64,000 nucleotides of DNA, taken from NCBI RefSeq assembly GCF_040869045.1, contig NC_090321.1, positions 33,477,426-33,541,425 on the forward strand. The letters run 5' to 3'. Origin of the DNA: Eurosta solidaginis (Eukaryota > Arthropoda > Insecta > Diptera > Tephritidae). The notes beneath the pieces were generated by a model. The model ran no database searches. It was not told the DNA's origin and saw only the letters and a list, made by a program, of their open reading frames with translations. A program made the translations under genes and the position numbers. Within the stretch, counting starts at the first letter, position 1; each line of letters opens with the position of its first letter. Of the stretch, positions 45,731-54,973 are shown piece after piece.

Positions 45731-46656
45731 TATACCCAGCTGTACTTGTACACAGGGTATTATAACTTTGATTGGATAACGGATGTACAGGTGTAAAGGA
45801 ATCGAGATATGGACTTCTATATATCAAAATCATCAGTATCGAAACAAAAATTGGATTGAGCCATGTCCGTCCATCCGCCTGTCAGTTAACACGATAACTT
45901 GAGTAAATATTGAGTTATATTCACCAAATTTGGTACACGAGCTTATCTGGACCCAGAATAGATTGGTATTGAAAGGAGCGAACTCGGATGATAACCACGC
46001 CCACTTTTATATATATAACATTTTGGAAAACACAAAAAACCTGATTATTTAGTAAGAAATACACCTAGAATGTTGAAATTTGACGTGTGGACTGATATTG
46101 TGACTCTTGATAACATTTTTTTTAAAATAGGCGTGGCACCGCCTACTTGTGATAAAATCAATTTTACAAATATTATTAATCATAAATCAAAAATCGTTAA
46201 ACCTATCGTAACAAAATTCGGCAGAGAGGTTGCCTTTACTATAAGGAATGCTTTGAGAAAAAAATTAACGAAATTTGTTGAGAATCACGCCCACTTTTAT
46301 ATAAAAGATTTTTAAAAGGGTCGTGGACGAATAAAATAAGCTATATCTTTGCAAAAAAGAGCTTTATAACAATGGTATTTCATTTTCCAAGTGGATTTAT
46401 AACAATAAATAGGGAAAACTTCAAATTTTAAAAAATGAGCGTGGCACCGCCCCTTTTATGACTAAGCAATTTTCTGTTTCGGGAGCCATAACTCTAATAA
46501 AAATTAGTTCAGAGTAGAGCGATATGTATGTATATGTATTATTGCGCAGCCTTGTAACACTATTAAGCACACAAAACAACCAACAACAGCATTTCAAGTG
46601 TACAGCTGGGTATGTAAAGTTCGGTTTCACCCGAACTTAGACTTCCTTACTTGTTT
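45731..46656 (+). mobile_element. HINE-like element, family B, complete
   Basis: 5' end TATACCCAGCTGTAC (45731-45745) and its complement GTACAGCTGGGTAT at 46600-46613. A hairpin with 8-bp stem AAGTTCGG/CCGAACTT (46617-46624, 46631-46638) and terminus ACTTCCTTACTTGTTT at 46656 follow. The GCCATGTCCGTCC microsatellite and CCACGCCCACTTTTATATAT segments are present. It is the smallest complete copy (926 bp) and the clearest example of the shared architecture. Confidence 0.88.
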
Positions 46657-47055
46657 AATTCTAATCATTCGAAGCGTCAGTGAAGGTCATATTGTGGAGT
46701 CAAATGAAGGCGGTATTTAATTTATACTACTTAGATCCGGCTGCCATAGAACACAATTTTACTCAGAAAGACCGTTAAACCGCGTTTAACTAAATTTTAT
46801 TTCATTTAACATTACCTAGCTCGTGCTTGGAGTATTGTAAGAATGATCCGTCTAACACCGAACTTTCGACATTCGCTGACTACACCAACCTTTCACACCA
46901 TTTATAGCTTGTTTATGATATCATTATATTTCTTGCACTTTCTCGTTGAATATTTACAGAAATTGTCAAGCCCATGCTTTACTATGTGCTTCTTGTTCAG
47001 TGGACAACCACACAAAAACGTACTTATACCGAAAAACTAGAGGGGAAACGAAATT
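46657..47055. other. Intergenic, nothing recognised
   Basis: No supported feature. Confidence 0.4.
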
Positions 47056-47935
47056 ATCAATGAATAGGATAACGGGAACCAAAAAAATTACACCTCTGAA
47101 CATCCCATTCTGAACATGCCGAATGCCGACTTAATGGCAGAGAATATAGCGTTAGCAATTGCAATAGGACCATAGCATTATAGCGCCGTCGAATATTGGG
47201 CGAACTGACTAGATGGTCCAGTGTCTGATCTTCGAAAGAGATCTTGGGGCCACAATAAAGCCGGAAGGTTGGCACAAGCGTGCGCAAATGGCAGAACATA
47301 CTACACGTGTATACTGAGAGTTCCAAATTAACGGTAGAGGTGGGGTCTGCTTTGTAGTGTATCGATCCCGATATAAGTAGATACTTCGGGAGAAAAAATA
47401 CAAAAAAGCATTGGAAAAACTTCGCTCATGCCGGATCATGCATCTATGTATATTCGTTTTCCGGGGTTATAAGGTAACGATGAATCGACGGTAGACGTCC
47501 CAATCCGTTTCTTAGAAATCAAAAGGAGCCAGGAGATATATCCATCAAGTAGGACAAGCGTAGACAGAGTCGCAGGGCTGCAAAATTTTTAAAATAATGT
47601 GCAAATTCTACGACATTAGACTCTCAAAGTTGCTCACATCCCTGCAGAGAGAAGAACTAGACACTGCCTTCTGGCGTCACATGCAGAATTAAACGGCTGA
47701 GCACGTTTTGTGTCCGTGTACTGCGCTTGCGAAGGCTCCAGCTACTAGGGGCGACAGAGTTACTAGATCGCGTGGCAGAAATAAAGCTAATCCTAGTATT
47801 TGGCAAGAGACAGAGTTATTGTATAACCTAAGTCCTGGTACCCAATTGGTGGGTTTCAGTTTGATCGTCAAACAAATTCTGGTAACTATAAGGACACATT
47901 TAGTCTAAGTGAACTTTTTATGGACCAGCCACTTC
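47056..47935 (+). mobile_element. Heavily decayed LOA-type LINE 3' region
   Basis: Matches the RNase H part and 3' end of the LINE at 53128-59720. Examples are AGGTTGGCACAAGCGTGCGC near 47265, GGGGTCTGCTTTGTAGTGTA near 47341 and AGACACTGCCTTCTGGCGTC near 47660, ending TGGACCAGCCACTTCAACC. Frames are destroyed. Confidence 0.7.
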
Positions 47936-47938
47936 AAC

Positions 47939-48293
47939 CGGTCGTATTAAGGTGGCAGACACACTATAGCAAACATCAATATTATATATTAAATAATTTA
48001 TACCTCATTTATACCTCGGTTCCGAGAAAAGTGAGTGTCTGCTAGCTTAAGGCTCAAGCCAGCAGACACTTCGTGAAAACACGACATAAAGCTTCCCAGC
48101 AACTTGAATAATTTATATTAGGTTTATTGGCATTTATTGCTGGCTTGAGTCCTAAGCTAGCAGACACTAACTTTTCTCGGAACCGGACGCAGCTTAAAAT
48201 TTTTTTTGCGGTAATAAATTGGCAATAAACGAGGTATAAATTATTTAATATATAATATTGTTGTTTGCTATGTCTGCCACCTTAATACGACCG
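47939..48293. mobile_element. 355-bp palindromic MITE
   Basis: The ends CGGTCGTATTAAGGTGGCAG and its exact complement bound the element, and homology continues inward for about 60 bp (TTAAATAATTTATACCTC and its complement). A second inner inverted pair includes GGTTCCGAGAAAAGT/ACTTTTCTCGGAACC and CTGCTAGCTTA/TAAGCTAGCAG. Almost the whole unit can fold. No clear target duplication; TTAA within both ends is noted but lies inside the palindrome. Confidence 0.8.
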
Positions 48294-48365
48294 CACAATT
48301 AAACTGTGAACATATATAAACAAATCACAAGCAAATTTTCTTTTGAATACAGCCAAAAATTTTTG

Positions 48366-48450
48366 ATTTGTGCCCATTTCCTGGAATCTAGAAGTTTCTA
48401 CTTATTTTTTATTCACACAATCCACTAATGTATAAATAATGCCCACAAGA
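48366..48450 (+). promoter_or_regulatory. Orphan copy of the protease-homologue promoter
   Basis: Nearly the same as 51431-51520. It has TTGTGCCCATTTCCT, GAATCTAGAAGTTT, ACTTATTTTTTATTCACAC, AATCCACTAATG and a TATA box TATAAATA at 48431-48438. The upstream part 48317-48365 also matches 49024-49069. No ORF follows, so its gene has been lost or was never included in the duplication. Confidence 0.8.
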
Positions 48451-49060
48451 CCGTCTAGATTTTGACTCCATTAGGCACTCAATAATGAGATAATTAAGAA
48501 CTTACATTTTGTATGGAACACTGGGTTCATTAAGGGCTTTAATGTAGAAAACTTTGCTAATTATTTTATTAACTTTCTGTGTAACATTGCTATAGAAATC
48601 ACAATATTTTACGAATATTGCAAGAATGAACAGACGTTGAAGTCCATAATCAATTAACGTCTCATTAATACTTAACACAGGATCCTGATTATGTCAGCCC
48701 ACGTAAGTTCGAGCAATGTTACTGCTCAACACTTGGTGTACTGCTCCCTACGCTGGGTTTGTGCCGGTATAAAATAGATAAATTAGCAGTTTGGAAAAAG
48801 ATAAAAATAATAAGCGTACCTTTTGTACTTTTCTGTGTTTATTCTTTAAAAATACAAACAGATAAAGGTAATTAGTGTAGCTTTTGTTCTTTTCTATGTT
48901 TATTTCTTAAAAAATACAAACAGATAAAGCTAATTAGTGTTTATTCATTTGAAATACCTTTTCTTTTATTAAAAATACAAACACTGTATCACATAGCCTT
49001 TCTCAGTTCAACATCACAATTAATAAACAAACCACATGGAAATTTTATGTTGAAAACAGC
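48451..49060. other. Spacer between promoter copies
   Basis: Contains a two-unit repeat near 48820-48945 (TTCTGTGTTTATTCTTTAAA and TTCTATGTTTATTTCTTAAA, each followed by ACAAACAGATAAAG). The end (49024-49060) is the displaced upstream part of the downstream promoter. No protease-like coding remains were recognised. Confidence 0.5.
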
Positions 49061-49069
49061 CAAATATTT

Positions 49070-51424
49070 AGGTCTCTTCATCTAGCCCAACCTTTTCAGC
49101 CCAATTAAAACACGAGAACGTACTAAATTGCACACCATTTATTACTAATTTAGTACCGGTTAATTAAATTTATTACCCTTGTATTTTAAAAAATATCGAG
49201 GGTTGAGCTATCTTAAACTTAAACTAGCCCAACCCATATGCACAATCAAAAAACTAGACCGTACTAAATTGCACAATATTTATTACTAATTTAGTACCGG
49301 TTAGTTAAATTTATTAACCTTGTATTTTAAAAAATATGGAGGGTTGGGCTAGCTTAAGTTTAAGAAAGCCCAACCCATATGCACAATCAAAAAGCGAGAC
49401 CGTACTAAATTGCACAACATTTAATACTAATTTAGTACCGGCTAATTATATTTATTACACTTGTATTTTAAAAAATATCGAAGGTTGGGGATCACGTTCA
49501 ATGCTAATTAAATACCGACCGGACAGTAATAAAGTTATAAGCAATACTTATGTATATGATTCGATCTATGGAAAAGGGGGTTTGGCCCCTAACTCCAAAT
49601 TTTGGGGATTTTTTGGAAATTATGAAAATGCACTTTTTGTATACTCGAGCAGACCTACAACTTGATGTATAGATCGCAAGAAGCATACTTAAACTTTTTT
49701 ATTTTGTCACAGTTTTATTTATAAGTTATTTTATATCAGTAATAAAAATAATACAATGAATGGTGTTTTGTATTTGTTTTCAAAGTTTTATATCGAATTA
49801 TCTTGCTGTACATTATATATGTACATCCAATTTTTCCATAAAATGAAATTTTTAGCCTTTGTTTTAATGGAATATACATATATATCATTCGTAAAAGCTA
49901 AAAAAACTCAAATAAAATTATTTAAGTAGATACGTTGTTCGTAATAAATTGGAAATGCTTCGAATATTTTTAAACGTCCGGGAGCCCTGAAATGGTGAAA
50001 TGTGCAGAGCAGATAATTTCTTTAGGTTCCAACTTTTAATTTGGACACACAACTAAGTTCTAATTTTTAGTTCGGACCCACCTTCATTGAGCCAGATAAT
50101 TTTTGCGAGATAATTTGAGCAAGATAATTTGCTTAGTTTGGACACTACCAATGATGAAGACTATTTCAAAGATAGATGGCGCTCCTTAATCATGTAGCTA
50201 TTTAGTGCAAAATTATGTAAAACGCGGGGAAAGGACTCAATTTTTCTATTCTAAATCAAAGTTAGTATTTTATCACAGCGTTCACACCCCCAGTAAATCA
50301 GAGTAGCGACAAAATTCTGTCAGAAAAAATCGTCCCTGTCAAATACATTAAACAGGCCTTTGGGCAGCGCCCACCATTTTTTTTGTGATAGCTGCATGTG
50401 TTTTGTGGACGCTCTTTCACGAAGACTTGTACAGTCTAAATTTTGAACAAAAATTGATTTAGTAATATATGCAGTACAAAAAATTTTTATTTTTAGACTT
50501 GAACCTATTCGCGAATATTAAATAATTGATGTAATATTTTAAGGAATACATCTTTAATTGGATTGATTCACCCTGTACAAATAGTAGTTAATCATTGTTC
50601 TTTGGCAAGACATAGCATTCCAGTAGTTTATCTTATTTTCTGCGCGAAAAAGGTGAATGAGTCAATATTTAGGCAGGGAAAAATAATAATAGGAACAAAC
50701 GAAACATGTTTGTGCTGCATGCAATGCGTCATTGCAAACTAACCCTGTTTTAATATCTAGAAAGATGAAAACGGAATTATATTTATGTGACAAGCCAAAC
50801 AATATCCCAGAGATTGACAGATGCCACATTTCTTGTCAAAAACTCTAGAAAGGTACCTTACGGAGCATTCAAAACGAGAACAACAGACAACTTCATCAAG
50901 CAGGTATATTTTCTATTATTTTTCCAACCAGCATTGCGGTTTTGGTACACTTTTTGTAAAATTTCGTACTTTGATACTTTTTTATTATGGGATACCCAAT
51001 TTTTAACAATTTTCCTAATCGCTATAAATTGCTTGTAAAATCCGGTAGTCGCAGGGACTTATTTTAATAGTTATTTTTCTTGTATTTTTTAGTACGGTCT
51101 CGTTTTTTGATTGTGCATATGGGTTGGGCTATCTTAAACTTAAGCTAGCCCAATCCTCGATATTTTTTAAAATACAAGGGTAATCAATTTAATTAACCGG
51201 TACTAAATTAGTAATAAATGTGGAGCAATTTAGTACGGTTTTTTTTTGATTGTGCATATGGGTTGGCCTTTCTTAAACTTAAGCTAGCCCAAGCGTCGAT
51301 ATTTTTAAAATACAAGGGTAATAAATTTAATTAACCGGTACTAAATTAGTAATAAATGTTGTGCAATTTAGTACGGTCTCCTTTTTTGATTGGGCTGAAA
51401 AGGTTGGGCTAGCTTAAGAGACCT
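49070..51424. mobile_element. Foldback transposon, MuDR-like, with 9-bp duplication
   Basis: A 2355-bp element with ends AGGTCTCTT and AAGAGACCT. Inverted arms of several hundred bp are built from a tandem repeat: TACTAAATTG recurs at 49121, 49262 and 49403, 141 bp apart, and inverted units lie at 51085-51410. Flanking CAAATATTT occurs at 49061-49069 and 51425-51433, a perfect 9-bp target duplication. The interior (49500-51080) has only weak ORFs. One at 50787-51038 contains a possible donor (CAGGTATAT) but no known domain. Foldback elements of the MuDR group make 9-bp duplications. It interrupts the promoter of the downstream gene. Confidence 0.88.
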
Positions 51425-51430
51425 CAAATA

Positions 51431-51520
51431 TTTGCTTTGTGCCCATTTCCTGAATCTAGAAGTTTGTACTTATTTTTTATTCACACAATCCACTAATGTA
51501 TAAATAGCGCCTACAAAACG
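51431..51520 (+). promoter_or_regulatory. Promoter of the serine-protease homologue
   Basis: TATA box TATAAATA at 51499-51506, 67 bp upstream of the start codon, so the 5' UTR is short. It is preceded by the conserved block GAATCTAGAAGTTTGTACTT and TTATTCACACAATCCACTAA. Only about 66 bp of native sequence separates the TATA box from the foldback insertion at 51424. Confidence 0.8.
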
Positions 51521-51572
51521 TATCTTGATTTACTCAATATTTAACACGTGTCTCAAAAAGTTATAATTTAAA

Positions 51573-52298
51573 ATGTGTTTACGAAATTATATTGCTCTCC
51601 TGTTGGTCGCGCTTAGCTTCGCCTTCACCTACACGAATGCGGAATTTCGCACTGGAGATGGCAGTTCTAGCAGTTCTGTGAATACAAAAGATAAATCATA
51701 TGTTGTGGCAATATTTGAAGAAAACAAATATATCTGCGTTGGATCATTGATCACTTGGGAATTCGTGGTTACAGCTTCACCATGCGTGAGGGGAACAGGT
51801 CGGAAAAAGATCACAGTTAAAGCTGGTAAAAACAGTGTACTTCCAACGAGGAAACAGCAAGTTCGCGATGCGGTTTGCACTAACTACGAAGATATCAAGG
51901 AAGTGGGCGCTATAGATATAGGTATAATTAAAGTGTCCCCCCGCTTTGACCGAGATCCTGCAGTAGAACCAATAGAACTCTGCAAATCTACATTAAGACC
52001 GGGCATCGAAATGCAAGTTAGTGAATGGCGAATTGGACTTAGTGATAGTATCCGTTCTACTACCGTAACTATAAGAAAACTGATCAATTTCCATGGTCGT
52101 TTCTATTGGGAAAGGAAAAGTTTTGATGGTCGACGAAGGGATATAGATTCTGGAGCACCGGGCGTTGTGAAGGGAGCTCTTTGTGCTCTGGTAGGATCTC
52201 ATTTCACTTCTAGGTCAAAGTTATATACAGATTTATCTGATGTAAGTTCTGCTCTAAAATATATAAAAGAAAACACCGGTTACCCATATATTTTATAA
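51573..52298 (+). CDS. Secreted serine protease homologue (S1A fold, inactive)
   Basis: A 241-residue single-exon protein. Residues 1-23 are a signal peptide (hydrophobic IALLLVALSFAFTY, cleavage after TNA). The chymotrypsin-like domain lacks an RIVGG activation site. The first disulfide pair is Cys55-Cys71. The catalytic histidine site reads TASPC instead of TAAHC, so His is replaced by Pro70. The aspartate is kept (Asp115 in AIDIGIIKV) and the serine site is IDSGAPG with Ser193 but Ala195 where the second Gly is usual. With His missing it cannot be a protease. Members of this class act as binding or regulatory proteins in immunity, digestion or reproduction, and which applies here is unknown. 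It has its own TATA promoter and poly(A) signals, codon use is normal and there are no internal breaks, so it is likely a functional gene. Confidence 0.85.
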   Translation: MCLRNYIALLLVALSFAFTYTNAEFRTGDGSSSSSVNTKDKSYVVAIFEENKYICVGSLITWEFVVTASPCVRGTGRKKITVKAGKNSVLPTRKQQVRDAVCTNYEDIKEVGAIDIGIIKVSPRFDRDPAVEPIELCKSTLRPGIEMQVSEWRIGLSDSIRSTTVTIRKLINFHGRFYWERKSFDGRRRDIDSGAPGVVKGALCALVGSHFTSRSKLYTDLSDVSSALKYIKENTGYPYIL

Positions 52299-52311
52299 AT
52301 CAAATTCTGTC

Positions 52312-52339
52312 ATTAAAGTATGTAATACTTCTAAATAAA
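52312..52339 (+). terminator. Poly(A) signals of the protease homologue
   Basis: ATTAAA at 52312-52317 and AATAAA at 52334-52339 lie 14-41 bp after the stop codon. Confidence 0.65.
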
Positions 52340-52455
52340 TAGCACAGAGAGGGTGCACTCGCAAACATCAGAGTGCTGATATATTTCTGTTACTTAAATT
52401 ATAATTTTTTATTGTAAAACTTTAGCAATATCGGAGTATTACATACATATATGAC

Positions 52456-52608
52456 TGCTGAGTGGAACATCGCCCTAACTCGGCTGAAAGCCCCCATTAC
52501 AGAGTTTTTTGTATAAATGCGCCAGCTCACGTCAAAAAATTTTAAATTTATGCAGAGGTAGCGCGTTTTCGAAATGGTGGCTGAGATAGCGTGAAATTCC
52601 ACTCAGCA
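52456..52608. mobile_element. 153-bp MITE
   Basis: TGCTGAGTGGAA at 52456-52467 and its exact complement at 52597-52608, with diverged continuation for about 15 bp (TAACTCGGC versus GCTGAGATAGC). Related sequence at 29222-29375. Confidence 0.65.
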
Positions 52609-52849
52609 TTCGAAATGACGATATTTTTATGGTATTATCTAGAAAGAAATGTTGCTGATTGCGATTCAATAAAAAGTATTGGTTATATTCATTGAAAATG
52701 TGATAAATAAAGTTGTTACTTTCTTTACTGACTTCAACCAAACTCATAAATTTATTTCTATTTCCCCGATTATGAGTTGACAAAAAATGAATACTCTTCT
52801 CTTAAAACTCATTGACCACGGACTGGTACAAATTTCAGAATTGTGTATC
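52609..52849. other. Spacer
   Basis: AT-rich sequence, no supported feature. Confidence 0.4.
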
Positions 52850-53127
52850 AGAAAGAATTGTGCAGCCAAAAGAGGTTACCACCGGTGAGGAGTTGGAGGA
52901 GTGCAACAACTCTGAGAAGATTTAAGGGGAAATTAAAGCCACCATGGTGGAGTAAGGAGTTGATTCTTCTTCCAGGGCAAGTAAAAAAGAGAAAGAAAAG
53001 AAAGGCAAGTAAATCAATACTGCATTGCATAGGGTGGTCATAAATATAGAGCAAGCCTTGGAACACCAAGAATATGCTCTAGGTGTTTTTCTGGAGCTTT
53101 GAACAATATCTCGAAATAAGTAAACAT
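52850..53127 (+). mobile_element. Decayed, internally deleted LOA-type LINE fragment
   Basis: GAGGTTACC-GAGGAGTTGGAG and AAAGCCACCATGGTGGAGTA correspond to 57184-57301. TACTGCATTGCATAGGGTGG to GGAGCTTTGAACAATATCTC corresponds to 58027-58126. The intervening RT sequence is deleted. Confidence 0.75.
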
Positions 53128-53503
53128 GGACCCCCACTAGGGTAGACACCTTGTAGTTAGTGTGAGGGCTTAGCCGATCTCCATAGCGCCTGACTATGAG
53201 GCGGAGCTGTTTAGGACTGGCATCTATGCCGTTTCGCCTCATAGGAGGGCAGCGTGATGTCTGTGAACAAGAACTGCCAACCCCTTAATCCAGAGTGTTA
53301 TGCGAACCGTGCCTATTGGACGATTTGCAGCCAGGGGATAAATTCGGCTGTATTCGAACGGAGCCTTCCCGATACCGGGCCACCTCGGGAAGTATTGATG
53401 GCCTTACCACAGTAAGGGGCGCTGCTGTGGCGAACGGTTCTTTCCCGTATATAATACTGGACCACTGAGCCCGCCTTATCGGGCAGGTGGTCGTACGACC
53501 AAG

Positions 53504-54013
53504 ATGAACGACTCATTACCAAATTGTAATAAGGCGGATGATAAGAGAAGGACTGAGTCGCAAGCCAAGGACGACGAATACGCATTAAGCGATGCGTCGG
53601 ACTCGGGGAGCGAGAGTAGTGCTGATTCAATGAACTCCGTGTTGGAAAAGCACACAAATGAAAACGGAGTAGAAGAGTGGAGAAGGGTAAAGAGCAGAGG
53701 AAGTAAAAGAGCTCTCTCGCAGTACCGTGCAGCACTAAAAATTGTCCAACGCCTGGGAGCAGTGGTCGACCCAACAGAAGTGGAGATCGACCGCTTGGAA
53801 TGGGCCCATGAGGCGGTCGAAGTAGGTCGAAGGCAGTTCAAAAGGTTTGCTGCCAGAAACCCTCGGTTCTGCAACCGGTACGAGGAGGAAGAAGCGTCGA
53901 ATGGCAGAATGAAGAGGAAACGTTCGGCGGAAGGCGATAAGCCTGCTTTCAAGGGGCAGAAAAGACCCAGTCCCAGAGCCGCGAGGCAGGGCAGTCGCAG
54001 ACAAGACAAGTAG
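53504..54013 (+). CDS. LINE ORF1, N-terminal portion
   Basis: A 169-residue frame: an acidic serine-rich N terminus (residues 20-50), a helical segment with VEEWRRVKSRGSKRALSQYR and VEIDRLEWAHEAVEVGRRQF, and a basic C-terminal tail (RMKRKRSAEG, GQKRPSPRAARQG). Basic, helix-rich regions suggest RNA binding. The frame ends at 54013, and the next ORF1 segment lies in another frame 20 bp later, so this is probably one ORF1 split by a frameshift. Confidence 0.65.
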   Translation: MNDSLPNCNKADDKRRTESQAKDDEYALSDASDSGSESSADSMNSVLEKHTNENGVEEWRRVKSRGSKRALSQYRAALKIVQRLGAVVDPTEVEIDRLEWAHEAVEVGRRQFKRFAARNPRFCNRYEEEEASNGRMKRKRSAEGDKPAFKGQKRPSPRAARQGSRRQDK

Positions 54014-54032
54014 GCCCTAAGCTGTAAGACAG

Positions 54033-54614
54033 ATGGGCCCCAATAGCGAGGTAGCAACTACCTCGAAAGCTGCGAATATGAGGGAAGTGCCAACTACGGA
54101 AGTAGGAGATAAGCCAAAGGGAGATAACGCTAAGACTCCGGCTTTCTCCGAGGTGCTAAAGGGAGTTAAAGCTAAGACTCCGGCTTTCTCGGAGGTGCCA
54201 AAGGAAGTTAACACTAAGACTCCGGCTTTTCCCGAGAAGATGAGTGATGTGGCAAAACAGTCGCTGACTGTGGCGCTGGTTGATCGTAGCAGTTCTTTCG
54301 GACAGATTACTCCTGAAAGGTGGAGATCTGTAGAAAGGGAACTTATTAGCTTAATGCTTAAGATGATGCAGGAACAACGAAGTAAGCCCATTCCAACCTT
54401 TGATTCGGGGGGATGGTATATTGGTGTGAAGATGATAGCGCGCGACAACATCGCGAGCTTGCGGTGGCTGGAGGAAGTGGTTCCAAACCTCCAAAGGCAA
54501 GGCACGAACGCGCGGTTTGGGGTGGTGGATAGAGCGCAAATCCCCACGGTACCAAAAGTTAAGGTATGGATACCACGCGTGATGAAGTCGGAGGATACAC
54601 TGCGACTTCTGTAG
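54033..54614 (+). CDS. LINE ORF1, central portion
   Basis: A 193-residue frame. Residues about 32-70 contain three consecutive repeats of KTPAFSEV-type motifs (AKTPAFSEVLKG, AKTPAFSEVPKE, TKTPAFPEKMSD). A globular domain follows with VALVDRSSSFGQITPERWRS, PTFDSGGWYIGVKMIARDN, LRWLEEVVPNL and VPKVKVWIPRVMKSEDTLRL. This resembles the ORF1 domain of LOA-type insect LINEs (DUF4780-like). After 54614 the homology continues in another frame (QDWKVLT, FQINKQAED) to about 54960 and resumes beyond the foldback insertion. Confidence 0.7.
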   Translation: MGPNSEVATTSKAANMREVPTTEVGDKPKGDNAKTPAFSEVLKGVKAKTPAFSEVPKEVNTKTPAFPEKMSDVAKQSLTVALVDRSSSFGQITPERWRSVERELISLMLKMMQEQRSKPIPTFDSGGWYIGVKMIARDNIASLRWLEEVVPNLQRQGTNARFGVVDRAQIPTVPKVKVWIPRVMKSEDTLRLL

Positions 54615-54973
54615 AATCAGAATCCGAACATACCGACACAGGATTGGAAGGTACTTACTGTATCTCGGCCTACGGAGGAAGGTCAGTTCTACATCTTCCA
54701 AATAAACAAGCAGGCGGAGGATATATCGTACACGCAGCTTATCCTTTGGTATAGGCAAAATTTGTATACGACTCAGAAAAAGAAGTCCCGATGATAAAAA
54801 TCCTAACATGCTGGAAGTGGGCGAAGTCGAAAAGGACCTCAAAAGCCTAAGGGAAAAAGACAGGTGGGGGTAGCCGACGTCACCACGAAGGTGTTAGAAG
54901 AGGACCAACAGCCAGATGGTGCTGTGAGTCGCACAGAGGAACACCCGACACAACAGTTACAAGAGGCTGAAGG

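Noticed and set aside
47939..48293. piggyBac assignment from TTAA near the ends
   Set aside because: The inverted sequence continues 8 bp outside the TTAA on both sides, so TTAA is part of the terminus and not a target duplication.
50787..51038. Transposase exon inside the foldback element
   Set aside because: A CAGGTATAT donor-like site exists, but the peptide has no MuDR motif and the frame is short.
53313..54057. Minus-strand ORFs of 153 and 193 codons
   Set aside because: Antisense to the LINE ORF1, with a serine/leucine-rich shadow composition.
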